From the NCBI GenBank assembly GCA_934501115.1, contig CAKSTO010000037.1, positions 1 to 25,450 of the forward strand: a stretch of DNA of 25,450 nucleotides, given 5' to 3'. Shown piece after piece: positions 7,390 to 14,208 of this stretch; the stretch's first letter is position 1; the number at the start of each line of letters is the position of its first letter. Origin of the DNA: an uncultured Faecalibacterium sp. (GTDB lineage: Bacteria; Bacillota; Clostridia; Oscillospirales; Ruminococcaceae). Under the pieces are notes generated by a model. It did not search any database, had not been told where the DNA came from, and was given only the letters and a program-made list of their open reading frames with translations. Position numbers and translations under genes: made by a program.

Positions 7390-7426
7390 GCCCACCCATC
7401 TCCGGAACAGACGGGTGGGCATTTTT
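7390..7426 (+). terminator. Rho-independent terminator/attenuator upstream of uxaC
   Basis: GCCCACCC (7390-7397) pairs with GGGTGGGC (7413-7420), an 8-bp all-GC-rich stem with a 15-nt loop, followed by ATTTTT (7421-7426). The uxaC ribosome site GGAGG begins one base later, so termination here would reduce uxaC and SDR2 relative to upstream genes. No separate promoter for uxaC is evident in the 59-base gap. Confidence 0.75.
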
Positions 7427-7440
7427 GGAGGATATTTGTT

Positions 7441-8853
7441 ATGAATGATCGTTTCAGCGAAGAGCTGTTCCTCACCAATGAGACCGGCAAGAGGCTCTAC
7501 CACAAGTATGCAGAGCACATGCCGATCATCGATTACCATTGCCATCTGCAGCCCGTGGAGATCGCCGAGAACAAGGAGTTTGAAGATCTGGGCGAGATGT
7601 GGCTGCGCGGCGACCACTACAAGTGGCGCTGTATGCGCACCTTTGGCATCGACGAGAAGTACATCACCGGTGACGCCAGCTACTACGAAAAGTACATGAA
7701 GTTTGCCGAAATTCTGCCCCAGCTGGTGGGCAATCCCATCTACATCTGGTGTGCACTGGAGCTGAAGCGCTACTTCGACATCGACGAACCCCTGACCGCA
7801 GCCAATGCACAGGAAATTTATGACCGCACCAAAAAGCTTATCACCGAAAAGCACATGACCCGCCGCTGGTGCATGGAGCACAGCAATGTGCGTCTGGTCT
7901 CCACCACCGAAGACCCCATCGACGACCTGCGCTACCACAAGGTTCTGAACGAGGAAAAGATGTTCACCCGCGTGATCACCGCCTTCCGCCCCGATAAGGC
8001 CATGTTCTGCGCCAACGCCGATTTTGCTGCTTATCTGGCAAAGCTCTCTGCTGCTGCGGAGCAGCCCATCGACAGCTTTGCCGAGATGCTCACCGCATTG
8101 GAAAAGCGTTTGCAGTATTTCCAGCAGATCACCGGCACCACCGTCAGTGACGACGGCATCCCCTACTTCAACTGGGCAGATTACACCCCCGCCGAGGTAG
8201 AGGGCATCTTTGCCAAGGCACGCAGCGGCGGCAAGCTGACCCAGCATGAGATCGACCAGTACCAGAGCGCATTCCTGTTCGAGATGGCTCGTATCTACAA
8301 CCGCAACCACTACGTTATGCAGCTGCACATCGGCACCTATCTGGATGCCAACACCAGCCATGTGAAGAGCGTGGGCCAGTCCACTGGTTTTGATTGCTGC
8401 GACGATGCCGCACCGGTCAAGGGTGTTGGCGAGCTGCTGAACAACCTGACCACCATCGGCGAACTGCCAAAAACCATCATCTACCCGCTGGACGGCACCA
8501 AGATTGAGACCTGGGCGATCTTAGCCGCAGGCTTCTGCGATAATGGCACCAAGGCAAAAGTTCAGCTGGGCGCACCCTGGTGGTTCAACGATCAGGCCTT
8601 TGGCATCCAGCGCCAGTTCGAGGCCTGTGCAAACCTGTACCCGGTCTCACTGTCGGTCGGCATGCTGACCGACAGCCGCAGCTTTATCTCCTATCCCCGT
8701 CATGAGCTGTACCGCCGCGTGCTGTGCAGTTATCTGGGCAGTCTGGTGGAGCGCGGAGAGTATTTCTCCGGGGAGGAAGAGCTGAAAAAGACCATTGAGA
8801 ATGTCTGTTTCAACAACGTGAATGAGTTCTTTGGCTTCAACGTTAAGGTTTGA
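7441..8853 (+). CDS. uxaC: Uronate (glucuronate/galacturonate) isomerase
   Basis: 470 aa, the usual length of UxaC, an amidohydrolase-superfamily enzyme. It converts D-glucuronate to D-fructuronate and D-galacturonate to D-tagaturonate. The N-terminal metal motif is HCH in DYHCHLQP (His33, His35), and the conserved NRHY-like segment appears as YNRNHYVMQLHIG. The C-terminal MLTDSRSFISYPRHEYFRR-type region appears as TDSRSFISYPRHELYRR, a UxaC hallmark. GGAGG lies 9 bases before the ATG. It fixes the locus as hexuronate catabolism and is the best-identified enzyme of the block. The stop is 11-14 bases from the next start. Confidence 0.96.
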   Translation: MNDRFSEELFLTNETGKRLYHKYAEHMPIIDYHCHLQPVEIAENKEFEDLGEMWLRGDHYKWRCMRTFGIDEKYITGDASYYEKYMKFAEILPQLVGNPIYIWCALELKRYFDIDEPLTAANAQEIYDRTKKLITEKHMTRRWCMEHSNVRLVSTTEDPIDDLRYHKVLNEEKMFTRVITAFRPDKAMFCANADFAAYLAKLSAAAEQPIDSFAEMLTALEKRLQYFQQITGTTVSDDGIPYFNWADYTPAEVEGIFAKARSGGKLTQHEIDQYQSAFLFEMARIYNRNHYVMQLHIGTYLDANTSHVKSVGQSTGFDCCDDAAPVKGVGELLNNLTTIGELPKTIIYPLDGTKIETWAILAAGFCDNGTKAKVQLGAPWWFNDQAFGIQRQFEACANLYPVSLSVGMLTDSRSFISYPRHELYRRVLCSYLGSLVERGEYFSGEEELKKTIENVCFNNVNEFFGFNVKV

Positions 8854-8867
8854 TAGGAGGATTTATG

Positions 8868-9617
8868 ATGGCAGATCTGAAGGGTAAGGCCGGCATCGTT
8901 ACCGGCGGCAGCAGCGGCATCGGGTTCCAGATCGCAAATGTGCTGGCAGAGGCCGGCGCAACGGTTTACGTGATCAGCCGCACCGGCAGGCCCAAAGAGG
9001 GCGTGGGAGAAAGCGCATCGGGCGTTGTCCACCTGAAGGGCGATGTGGGCGATGTAGAAGCCATGAAGGCTATGGTGGCAGAGCTTGCCGCAAAGCACAA
9101 TGGCTGCCTTGATTTTCTGGTGAACAATGCAGGCGTCAGCTTCAAGTGCCGCGCCGAGAACTTCCCGATGGAACAGTTTGACAACATCATGAACGTGAAC
9201 GTCAAGTATTTGTTTGAGATGAGCGTTGTCTGCTACCCCTACCTGAAGAAGAGCGCGGACAAGGGCCGCATCATCAACATCACCAGCATGAGCGCACATC
9301 TGGGCTTCAGCGAGGTGGTGCCCTACTGCACCAGCAAGGGTGCTGTTTTGGCTATGACCCGCGCACTGGCTGTGGAGTGGGCCGGGGACAACATCACCGT
9401 CAACAGCATCGCACCGGGCTGGTTCCGCAGCAAGATGAACGAGCAGGTGGTGGACGCCGCCCGTGAGCAGAAGATCCTGAACCGGATGCCCCTGCATGCT
9501 TACGGCGATACCCGCGATCTGGGCAAGATGGCCGAATTCCTGGTGGGCGATGGAGCCTCCTACATCACAGGTCAGGATTTTGCCGTAGATGGTGGTGCCT
9601 TGGCGTATGGATACTGA
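8868..9617 (+). CDS. SDR-family NAD(P)-dependent oxidoreductase 2
   Basis: 249-aa short-chain dehydrogenase. TGGSSGIG at residues 12-19, NNAG at 86-89, Ser140 in NITS, Tyr153/Lys157 in YCTSK, C-terminal DFAVDGGALAYGY. It is about as similar to gluconate 5-dehydrogenases as SDR1 but lacks the N-terminal extension. AGGAGG (8855-8860) is 7 bases from ATG 8868; ATG 8865 is an alternative, while an upstream in-frame TTG at 8850 overlaps the ribosome site and is unlikely. It is the last gene of the uronate block, probably reducing or oxidising a sugar acid. Two different SDRs in one operon suggest two redox steps or a stereochemical inversion by oxidation and reduction. Confidence 0.87.
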   Translation: MADLKGKAGIVTGGSSGIGFQIANVLAEAGATVYVISRTGRPKEGVGESASGVVHLKGDVGDVEAMKAMVAELAAKHNGCLDFLVNNAGVSFKCRAENFPMEQFDNIMNVNVKYLFEMSVVCYPYLKKSADKGRIINITSMSAHLGFSEVVPYCTSKGAVLAMTRALAVEWAGDNITVNSIAPGWFRSKMNEQVVDAAREQKILNRMPLHAYGDTRDLGKMAEFLVGDGASYITGQDFAVDGGALAYGY

Positions 9618-9717
9618 CCGAACTTGATTTTTGGTGTGGGGTCACGCGAACCAATGCCGTCAAGTCGTTGCCGGATGAAGTGGTTTTTCATTTGTCCGGG
9701 AGTAAGTGCACGGTTTT

Positions 9718-9738
9718 TGCACGGTTTCAAAACGTGCA
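9718..9738. repeat. 21-bp imperfect palindrome
   Basis: Arms TGCACG and CGTGCA, with TTT/AAA inner pairing around a central C and one mismatched pair. Its left arm TGCACGGTTT is repeated directly 11 bp upstream. This could be a recombinase or repressor site; nothing in the window identifies the protein. Confidence 0.5.
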
Positions 9739-9854
9739 GAGGGTGCAGAAACTCAAAGTTCAAAACCTGCGATGTATCGCAGAGAAACAACGTTAAAACG
9801 TAACTTCCAAAAATTGAGGGAATCGCCCGGTGTGCGCTGCGAATCAGTAGGCCG

Positions 9855-9879
9855 GGAGGTTCGAGCTCCTTCCATCGCA
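9855..9879 (+). other. tRNA T-arm/acceptor-like fragment
   Basis: GGAGGTTCGAG followed by CTCCTTC and CATCGCA resembles the T-arm and 3' acceptor strand of a tRNA, with one extra C relative to a canonical T-loop. The 7-base 3' strand CATCGCA can pair perfectly with TGCGATG at 9768-9774. The intervening length and absence of D and anticodon arms exclude a normal tRNA, and CCA is not encoded. It may be the 3' remnant left at an integration site, or chance. Confidence 0.25.
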
Positions 9880-9885
9880 CAAAGT

Positions 9886-9936
9886 AAAATCCCACGATTG
9901 ACCGTTGAATATACGGTGCAAATCGTGGGATTTTTT
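9886..9936 (+). terminator. Strong rho-independent terminator
   Basis: A 14-bp perfect stem (AAAATCCCACGATT at 9886-9899 with its complement at 9921-9934) encloses a second 5-bp stem (ACCGT 9901-9905 with ACGGT 9913-9917). The T-run TTTTTT (9931-9936) forms the 3' edge. It would end transcripts from the uronate operon or from an RNA in the preceding gap, and isolates the downstream module. Confidence 0.85.
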
Positions 9937-10072
9937 GTTTTGCGTAGGCTTCAAAAGGGCTGGAAAGTGCTTCATTTGTGCCTTGCTGTGTCTATATTGT
10001 GGCACTAATATCTCGTGCGTTCTATTGACGAAATGCACGAATATCAAGTGCTGTTACTGTGTATATTTGAAC

Positions 10073-10101
10073 TTGATTCTAGTGCAGTTTCTGGATATAA
10101 T
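10073..10101 (+). promoter_or_regulatory. Sigma-70 promoter of the XRE-MNT-HEPN operon
   Basis: TTGATT (10073-10078), 17-bp spacer, TATAAT (10096-10101). The start would be near 10108, only about 22 nt before the first ATG. An inverted repeat TCGTGC/GCACGA (10013-10018 and 10035-10040) lies just upstream and could be an operator for the HTH protein. Confidence 0.72.
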
Positions 10102-10129
10102 AGAAAGGGATAGAAAGGAGCGAAAGCAC

Positions 10130-10402
10130 ATGGCGATACAGTATAAGGCTGATGTTTTGGCATTGCTGAAAGCGGCTGGGTATCCATCAACCAGAATCCG
10201 AGCAGAAAAGCTGCTGGGGCAGTCCTATGTTCAGCAACTGCGAAAGGGTGAATTGATTTCATGGGCTGCGCTGAACACGGTTTGCCGCTTGCTCGACTGC
10301 CAGCCGGGTGATCTGCTGGAGTATGTGGTCGATGAGATTCCGAACGATGAAACAATCGCAGCCATCAAGGAACTGGACAACGACGGCGGTGGGGAGGAAT
10401 GA
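10130..10402 (+). CDS. XRE/Cro-type HTH protein, first gene of a toxin-antitoxin operon
   Basis: 90-aa DNA-binding protein. Residues about 18-67 fit a Cro/C1-type helix-turn-helix of the short HTH_26 style: AEKLLGQSYVQQLRKGELIS (25-44), then the highly typical LNTVCRLLDCQPGDLLEYV (48-66). An acidic, Gly-rich tail ends DNDGGGEE. AAAGGAG lies 9-10 bases before the ATG, and the predicted transcript begins only about 22 nt upstream; a longer in-frame reading from 9905 would start inside the terminator and is rejected. It is followed directly by MNT and HEPN genes and probably autoregulates the operon. Confidence 0.82.
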   Translation: MAIQYKADVLALLKAAGYPSTRIRAEKLLGQSYVQQLRKGELISWAALNTVCRLLDCQPGDLLEYVVDEIPNDETIAAIKELDNDGGGEE

Positions 10403-10404
10403 GC

Positions 10405-10689
10405 ATGGAAGAACTGTATCAGCAGCTGGCAGCACTCGCCCGCCAGCACGGAGCCCGGCGGCTCGTGCTGTTCGGCTCCCGTGCCAGAGGGGACAACCGC
10501 TATAACAGTGACGTGGATCTGGCTGTGTATGGGATGCCGGAGGGCAACCGGGCAAACTTCTGGATGGATTGCGAGGACCTGCCCACGCTGCTGAAATTTG
10601 ACATCGTGCATATCACGGACGGTATGAACCCGGTGTTTATCGAAAATATCAAGAAGGACGGTGTAACCCTTTATGCTGCAGAAGATTGA
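10405..10689 (+). CDS. MNT-domain nucleotidyltransferase, MntA-type antitoxin
   Basis: Minimal nucleotidyltransferase, 94 aa. The complete polymerase-beta-fold signature GSX10DXD is present: Gly24-Ser25 in LFGSRARG, then Asp36 and Asp38 in SDVDLAVYG. In characterised HepT/MntA pairs such enzymes modify a Tyr of the HEPN toxin with AMP units and so neutralise it. GGGGAGG (10391-10397) is 7 bases from ATG 10405; ATG 10399, overlapping the upstream stop, is an alternative two codons longer but only one base from the ribosome site. The 3' end overlaps the HEPN gene by 17 bp, so both proteins are made together. Confidence 0.86.
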   Translation: MEELYQQLAALARQHGARRLVLFGSRARGDNRYNSDVDLAVYGMPEGNRANFWMDCEDLPTLLKFDIVHITDGMNPVFIENIKKDGVTLYAAED

Positions 10690-11059
10690 ACACTATATCA
10701 GCGCACTGGCGCAGCTGGAACAGGCGGTAGCCATCTATCAGAAAAGCCAGCAGGATACCCTTTACCGTGACGGCCTGATCCAGCGGTTTGAGTTCACGGT
10801 GGAGCTGGCATGGAAATCCATCAAGGAGTATCTGGAAGATCAGGGCAGCACAACGCCTATCGCTACCCCTCGTGCTGTGCTGAAAGAAGCCTTTGCCGCC
10901 GGAGTGATTCGGGACGCAGAGGAATGGAACAAGATCATCACAGCCCGTAACATCACCTCCCACGTCTACGATGAAAAGACCGCCGAGGATGTGGCCGCAC
11001 AGATCTGCAACGACTTCCTGCCCCTGCTGAAAGCACTGGGCGAGTTCTACCGCGACTGA
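10673..11059 (+). CDS. HEPN-domain protein, HepT-type toxin (HI0074 family)
   Basis: 128-aa all-helical protein of the HI0074 nucleotidyltransferase substrate-binding group. Typical features are the N-terminal helix with LAQLEQAV, the RFEFTVELAWKSIKEYL helix (38-54), and RNITSHVY at 92-99. That last motif is RX4HXY (Arg92, His97, Tyr99): Arg and His form the HEPN ribonuclease site and Tyr is the residue adenylylated by MntA in characterised systems. All key residues are intact, so it should be an active RNase toxin. It overlaps the MNT gene by 17 bp. No toxicity can be shown from sequence alone; the family also has non-toxic members. Confidence 0.85.
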   Translation: MLQKIEHYISALAQLEQAVAIYQKSQQDTLYRDGLIQRFEFTVELAWKSIKEYLEDQGSTTPIATPRAVLKEAFAAGVIRDAEEWNKIITARNITSHVYDEKTAEDVAAQICNDFLPLLKALGEFYRD

Positions 11060-11213
11060 TAGCCCGCCGGGGCTGCCTGAGCGAGAATAGAACCAACGGC
11101 AAAACACCCCTCGGAATAAGCTGATGCCATGACCCTTCAGCACCTGAAGGATGTGCAGTGTTCCGGGCAGGGCGCTGTACCCCGCTGCCATGAAAGCGCA
11201 CTTCGTTATTTGA
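11060..11213. other. Convergent intergenic gap with small hairpins
   Basis: The gap between the HEPN and malR stops holds two hairpins: AGCCC/GGGCT (11061-11074, 4-nt loop) and CCTTCAG-CAC-CTGAAGG (11134-11150). Neither has a T-run on either strand, so they are at best weak transcription stops. No gene is seen. Confidence 0.4.
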
Positions 11214-12239
11214 TCAGATCTCCGGCGGAGGGCAGCAGCTCTCCCGCGGGATGAGCCGGTGCGGCACGATGATCTTGGTTGCCAGAAGATTCGGGTTCTC
11301 GATGTGGTTGATGGTCTGGCTGGCGGCCTCCATGCCCAGCTGGTAGGGGTTCACGTCTACGGTGGTCAGCTGGGGGCTGGTGATGCGGGAGAACAGGGAG
11401 TTATTGAAGGAAACGATGGAAAGGTCTTTCGGGACGCGAAGCCCCAGCTTGCCGCAGAACTGTTCCAGCACCACGGCAAGAATATCATCGCTGACCAGCA
11501 TGGCGGTGGGATGATCCGGCGCTGTAAGCAGGGTCTGCAGCGATCCCTGGTAAGCATCATTCAGGGTGTCGATCTCCACGCAGTCTTCTTCGCGGGGGGT
11601 GATGCCGTGCTTGAGCAGGGACATCTGGTAACCGCGCTTGCGCTCTGCCGAAAACAGCATGGCGTTGCTGACACCAAAATAGGCGATACGGCGGTGCCCC
11701 ATCTCATAGAGGTAATCGGCAGCCTCCTCACCGGCAAGGGCGTTGTCGTTGTCGATATAGATGGTCTGGTTGGCGGACTGCGCCGCCTTGCCCACAATGA
11801 CGTGGAGCAGCCCTTCGCTGCGCAGATATGCCGCCACCGGGCAGTCTTTTTTAGAATAAAGCAGGATAAAACCGTCTGCCTGCGCGTTGGCCACCATGCT
11901 CTGGATGGCGTCCAGAACCTCTGCATCGTCCTGCCCGGTGATGACCGTGTTCACATACCGCCGCTGGTTGCAGAACTGCCCGATGCCGCGGATGATCTCC
12001 AGATGGAACGCATTTTCGTAGACGTCCCGCTGAGAGGAGGGCAGAATGATGCCGATGGTCTTGGAAAATGCTTCCACGGGTTCCGCTTCAAAGTTCGGCT
12101 CATAGCCCAGCTGTGCCATGATGCGGCGCACCCGTTCCTTGGTTTCCCGGCTGATGGAAGGGCTGTCCTTGCAGGTGCGGGACACCGTAGAAGGCGAAAC
12201 GCCTGCTGCTGCGGCGACATCCTTGATGGTAACTGCCAT
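11214..12239 (-). CDS. malR: LacI-family transcriptional regulator, likely maltose repressor
   Basis: 341 aa. N-terminal LacI HTH TIKDVAAAAGVSPSTVSR (4-21) with hinge region RRIMAQLGYEPN, then a periplasmic-binding-protein-like effector domain (YIDNDNALAGEEAADYL, HRRIAYFG, DDILAVVLEQF, LSIVSFNNS) and a C-terminal LIPRES motif. It is divergent from a PTS EIIBC, an EEP-fold phosphatase candidate and malQ, the arrangement of MalR regulators in Firmicutes. GGAGG precedes the ATG. Its own promoter is nearly perfect and has a TTGC-AC-GCAA palindrome between -35 and -10, indicating autoregulation. The effector (maltose or a phosphorylated derivative) is inferred. Confidence 0.88.
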   Translation of the reverse strand: MAVTIKDVAAAAGVSPSTVSRTCKDSPSISRETKERVRRIMAQLGYEPNFEAEPVEAFSKTIGIILPSSQRDVYENAFHLEIIRGIGQFCNQRRYVNTVITGQDDAEVLDAIQSMVANAQADGFILLYSKKDCPVAAYLRSEGLLHVIVGKAAQSANQTIYIDNDNALAGEEAADYLYEMGHRRIAYFGVSNAMLFSAERKRGYQMSLLKHGITPREEDCVEIDTLNDAYQGSLQTLLTAPDHPTAMLVSDDILAVVLEQFCGKLGLRVPKDLSIVSFNNSLFSRITSPQLTTVDVNPYQLGMEAASQTINHIENPNLLATKIIVPHRLIPRESCCPPPEI

Positions 12240-12268
12240 GCTCTGTTCCTCCCTGATGTAGTAGTTCT

Positions 12269-12297
12269 ATTGTAAAGCCGTTTGCACGCAATGTCAA
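12269..12297 (-). promoter_or_regulatory. Sigma-70 promoter of malR
   Basis: On the minus strand: consensus TTGACA (12292-12297), 17-bp spacer, TACAAT (12269-12274). The spacer contains the palindrome TTGCACGCAA (12282-12291), so bound repressor would block polymerase at malR itself. Confidence 0.8.
12282..12291. promoter_or_regulatory. Operator-like palindrome inside the malR promoter
   Basis: TTGC-AC-GCAA is a compact inverted repeat of the same TTGC/GCAA half-sites found in the other operators of this gap, lying between the -35 and -10 of malR. Confidence 0.5.
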
Positions 12298-12311
12298 TGT
12301 TTGCGCACGTG

Positions 12312-12330
12312 GTTGCGTAAACCGTGCAAC
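12312..12330. promoter_or_regulatory. Operator-like palindrome between malR and malT
   Basis: GTTGC and GCAAC arms around a 9-bp centre (TTGCGTA-AAC-CGTGCAA). It shares TTGCRYA half-sites with 12453-12470 and 12485-12502 and lies just upstream of the malR -35. Confidence 0.5.
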
Positions 12331-12421
12331 ACGGTGATTGCGTACCTTCGACAATTTCAACAAAGAAACATTTTGCTTGTTGTATAAAACGTAGAAAGAT
12401 TATTCTGACGAAAGAAAACTC

Positions 12422-12450
12422 TTGTAAAATTTGCGGAAGTGAGCTATTCT
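12422..12450 (+). promoter_or_regulatory. Probable promoter of the malT-mapP-malQ operon
   Basis: TTGTAA (12422-12427), 17-bp spacer, TATTCT (12445-12450). The predicted start near 12457 falls inside the operator at 12453-12470, which supports the choice. A competing TAAAAT at 12425-12430 lacks a good -35. Confidence 0.5.
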
Positions 12451-12452
12451 TG

Positions 12453-12470
12453 TTGCGTAAAGATGTGCAA
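12453..12470. promoter_or_regulatory. Proximal operator of the maltose PTS operon
   Basis: TTGCGTA-AAGA-TGTGCAA: two 7-bp half-sites of TTGCRYA type with a 4-bp centre. It covers the predicted transcription start, as expected for LacI-family repression. Confidence 0.55.
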
Positions 12471-12484
12471 ACATAGCGCAACAC

Positions 12485-12502
12485 TTGCACAAAACGACGC
12501 AA
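12485..12502. promoter_or_regulatory. Second operator in the malT leader
   Basis: TTGCACA-AAAC-GACGCAA, same 7-4-7 layout as 12453-12470. The centres are 32 bp apart, about three helical turns, which would allow two repressor dimers on one DNA face. A further AGCGCAA half-site lies between them. Confidence 0.5.
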
Positions 12503-12523
12503 ATGGGAATCAGGAGGAACATC

Positions 12524-14203
12524 ATGGCAACAACACAAGCGGCTCCCGGGAAAAAGGGGCTCATCAACTTCGACTTTTTACAAAAACTGGGCAAGGTTCT
12601 GATGACGGTCATCGCGGTCATGCCCGCTGCCGGTCTGATGATCAGTCTGGGCAAGCTGGTGCAGATGGGTGGCGGCGACATTGCGGCAGTTATGACCATC
12701 GGCACCACCATGGAGAACATCGGCTGGGCGGTCATCAACAATCTGCACATTCTGTTTGCCGTGGCCATCGGCGGCAGCTGGGCAAAGGAGCGCGCCGGCG
12801 GTGCCTTCGCCGCGGTGCTGGCATTTGCCCTCATCAACGTCATCACCGGCAACATCTTTGGTGTTACCAGCGCCATGCTGGCAGACCCCAACGCCGTGAC
12901 CCACACCCTGTTCGGGCAGGAGATCGCCGTCAACGGCTACTTTACCTCCGTGCTGGGTGCTCCGGCCCTGAACATGGGCGTGTTCGTGGGCATCATCGCC
13001 GGTTTTGTGGGCGGTGTGGCTTACAATAAATACTACAACTTCCGCAAGCTGCCGGATGCACTGGCTTTCTTCAACGGCAAGCGCTTCGTGCCCATGGTGG
13101 TCATTGCCTACTCGGTGGTCATTTCCATCGTGCTGTCGCTGTTCTGGCCTGTCGTCCAGACCGGCATCAACAACTTCGGCATCTGGATCGCCAACTCTTC
13201 CGAGACCTCTCCCGTTCTGGCTCCGTTCATCTATGGCACGCTGGAACGTCTGCTGCTGCCCTTCGGTCTGCACCACATGCTGACCATCCCCATGAACTAC
13301 ACCTCCTTCGGCGGCACCTACACCATCGCCACCGGCGTCAACGCAGGCAGTCAGGTGTTTGGTCAGGACCCGCTGTGGCTGGCATGGGCCAACGACCTCA
13401 TCAACTTCAAGAAGGCCGGTGACATGGCTGCTTACAACAACCTGCTGGCTACCGTTACCCCCGCCCGCTTCAAGGTAGGCCAGATGATCGGCGCTACCGG
13501 TCTGCTGCTGGGCATTGCACTGGCCATGTACCGCCGTGTGGACGCCGACAAGCGCGCAAACTATAAGTCCATGTTCATCTCCACCGCACTGGCCGTGTTC
13601 CTGACCGGCGTCACCGAGCCGCTGGAATTCATGTTCATGTTCTGCGCCATGCCGCTGTACATCGTGTACGCACTGCTGCAGGGCTGTGCTTTCGCTATGG
13701 CAGGCATCATCCATCTGCGCCTGCACTCCTTCGGCAATCTGGAATTTATCACCCGCATCCCCATGTCCCTGCAGGCCGGGCTGGGCGGCGACATCATCAA
13801 CTTTGTACTCTGCGTGATCGCATTCTTTGCCATCGGCTACGTTGTAGCTTACTTCATGATCGGCAGGCTCCAGCTGGCCACGCCGGGTCGTCTGGGCAAC
13901 TACACCGATGACAACGCGGACGATGCTGCCGCCGCAAAGACCGAGAAGAAGGCGGCGAAAAAGTCCGATAACGGTCAGGCGGAGCGCATCATCGCCCTGC
14001 TGGGCGGACGTGAGAACATCGTGCTGGTGGATGCCTGCATGACCCGTCTGCGCGTTACCGTGAAGGATCCCGCCAAGGTGGCTGACCTTGCCGCATGGAA
14101 GGCCGAGGGCGCCCTGAGCCTGCTGGTGAAGGGCGACGGCATTCAGGCTGTGTACGGCCCCAAGGCAGACGTTCTGAAATCTGACATCAACGATATTCTG
14201 TAA
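12524..14203 (+). CDS. malT: PTS EIIBC permease, glucose/maltose family
   Basis: 559 aa. An N-terminal EIIC domain (about residues 15-445) has many membrane segments and typical family motifs: LGKVLMTVIAVMPAAGLM, FGLHHMLTIPMNY, TGVTEPLEFMFMF. A charged Ala/Lys linker leads to an EIIB domain (about 470-559) with phospho-Cys505 in DACMTRLRV. No EIIA domain is fused or encoded nearby, so it must borrow one. ATG 12524 has AGGAGG 6-7 bases upstream; an upstream in-frame TTG at 12485 lies in the operator and is rejected. Maltose specificity is inferred from the divergent malR-type gene and downstream malQ; glucose or another alpha-glucoside is possible. Confidence 0.9.
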   Translation: MATTQAAPGKKGLINFDFLQKLGKVLMTVIAVMPAAGLMISLGKLVQMGGGDIAAVMTIGTTMENIGWAVINNLHILFAVAIGGSWAKERAGGAFAAVLAFALINVITGNIFGVTSAMLADPNAVTHTLFGQEIAVNGYFTSVLGAPALNMGVFVGIIAGFVGGVAYNKYYNFRKLPDALAFFNGKRFVPMVVIAYSVVISIVLSLFWPVVQTGINNFGIWIANSSETSPVLAPFIYGTLERLLLPFGLHHMLTIPMNYTSFGGTYTIATGVNAGSQVFGQDPLWLAWANDLINFKKAGDMAAYNNLLATVTPARFKVGQMIGATGLLLGIALAMYRRVDADKRANYKSMFISTALAVFLTGVTEPLEFMFMFCAMPLYIVYALLQGCAFAMAGIIHLRLHSFGNLEFITRIPMSLQAGLGGDIINFVLCVIAFFAIGYVVAYFMIGRLQLATPGRLGNYTDDNADDAAAAKTEKKAAKKSDNGQAERIIALLGGRENIVLVDACMTRLRVTVKDPAKVADLAAWKAEGALSLLVKGDGIQAVYGPKADVLKSDINDIL

Positions 14204-14208
14204 AAACC

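Larger units (their letters stand above)
9618..9885. other. Gene-poor stretch with palindromes and repeats, possible integration scar
   Basis: No credible gene is seen on either strand. TGCACGGTTT occurs twice at 9707-9716 and 9718-9727, 11 bp apart. The second copy begins a 21-bp near-perfect palindrome (9718-9738, TGCACG and CGTGCA arms, one mismatched pair). CTGCGAT-GT-ATCGCAG (9767-9782) is another inverted repeat. A tRNA T-arm-like hairpin lies at 9855-9879. The dense symmetric motifs next to an accessory toxin-antitoxin module suggest an old recombination or attachment site. Confidence 0.45.

Noticed and set aside
5336..7399. Long open frame on the minus strand opposite the dehydratase large subunit and SDR1
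   Set aside because: Antisense mirror of two strongly supported genes with no family motif of its own.
9644..9796. Open reading frame that could be the tail of a lost integrase
   Set aside because: About 50 codons remain open to a TAA at 9794, but no integrase motif, start codon or ribosome site is visible, so a protein remnant cannot be claimed.
9768..9879. Complete tRNA gene based on TGCGATG/CATCGCA acceptor pairing
   Set aside because: The span is about 112 bases, no D-arm or credible anticodon arm is found, and the T-loop has an extra base. At most it is a fragment.
9905..10129. N-terminal extension of the XRE protein from an upstream ATG
   Set aside because: It begins inside a strong terminator and upstream of the consensus promoter at 10073-10101. 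The extension has no domain, and ATG 10130 has a good ribosome site.
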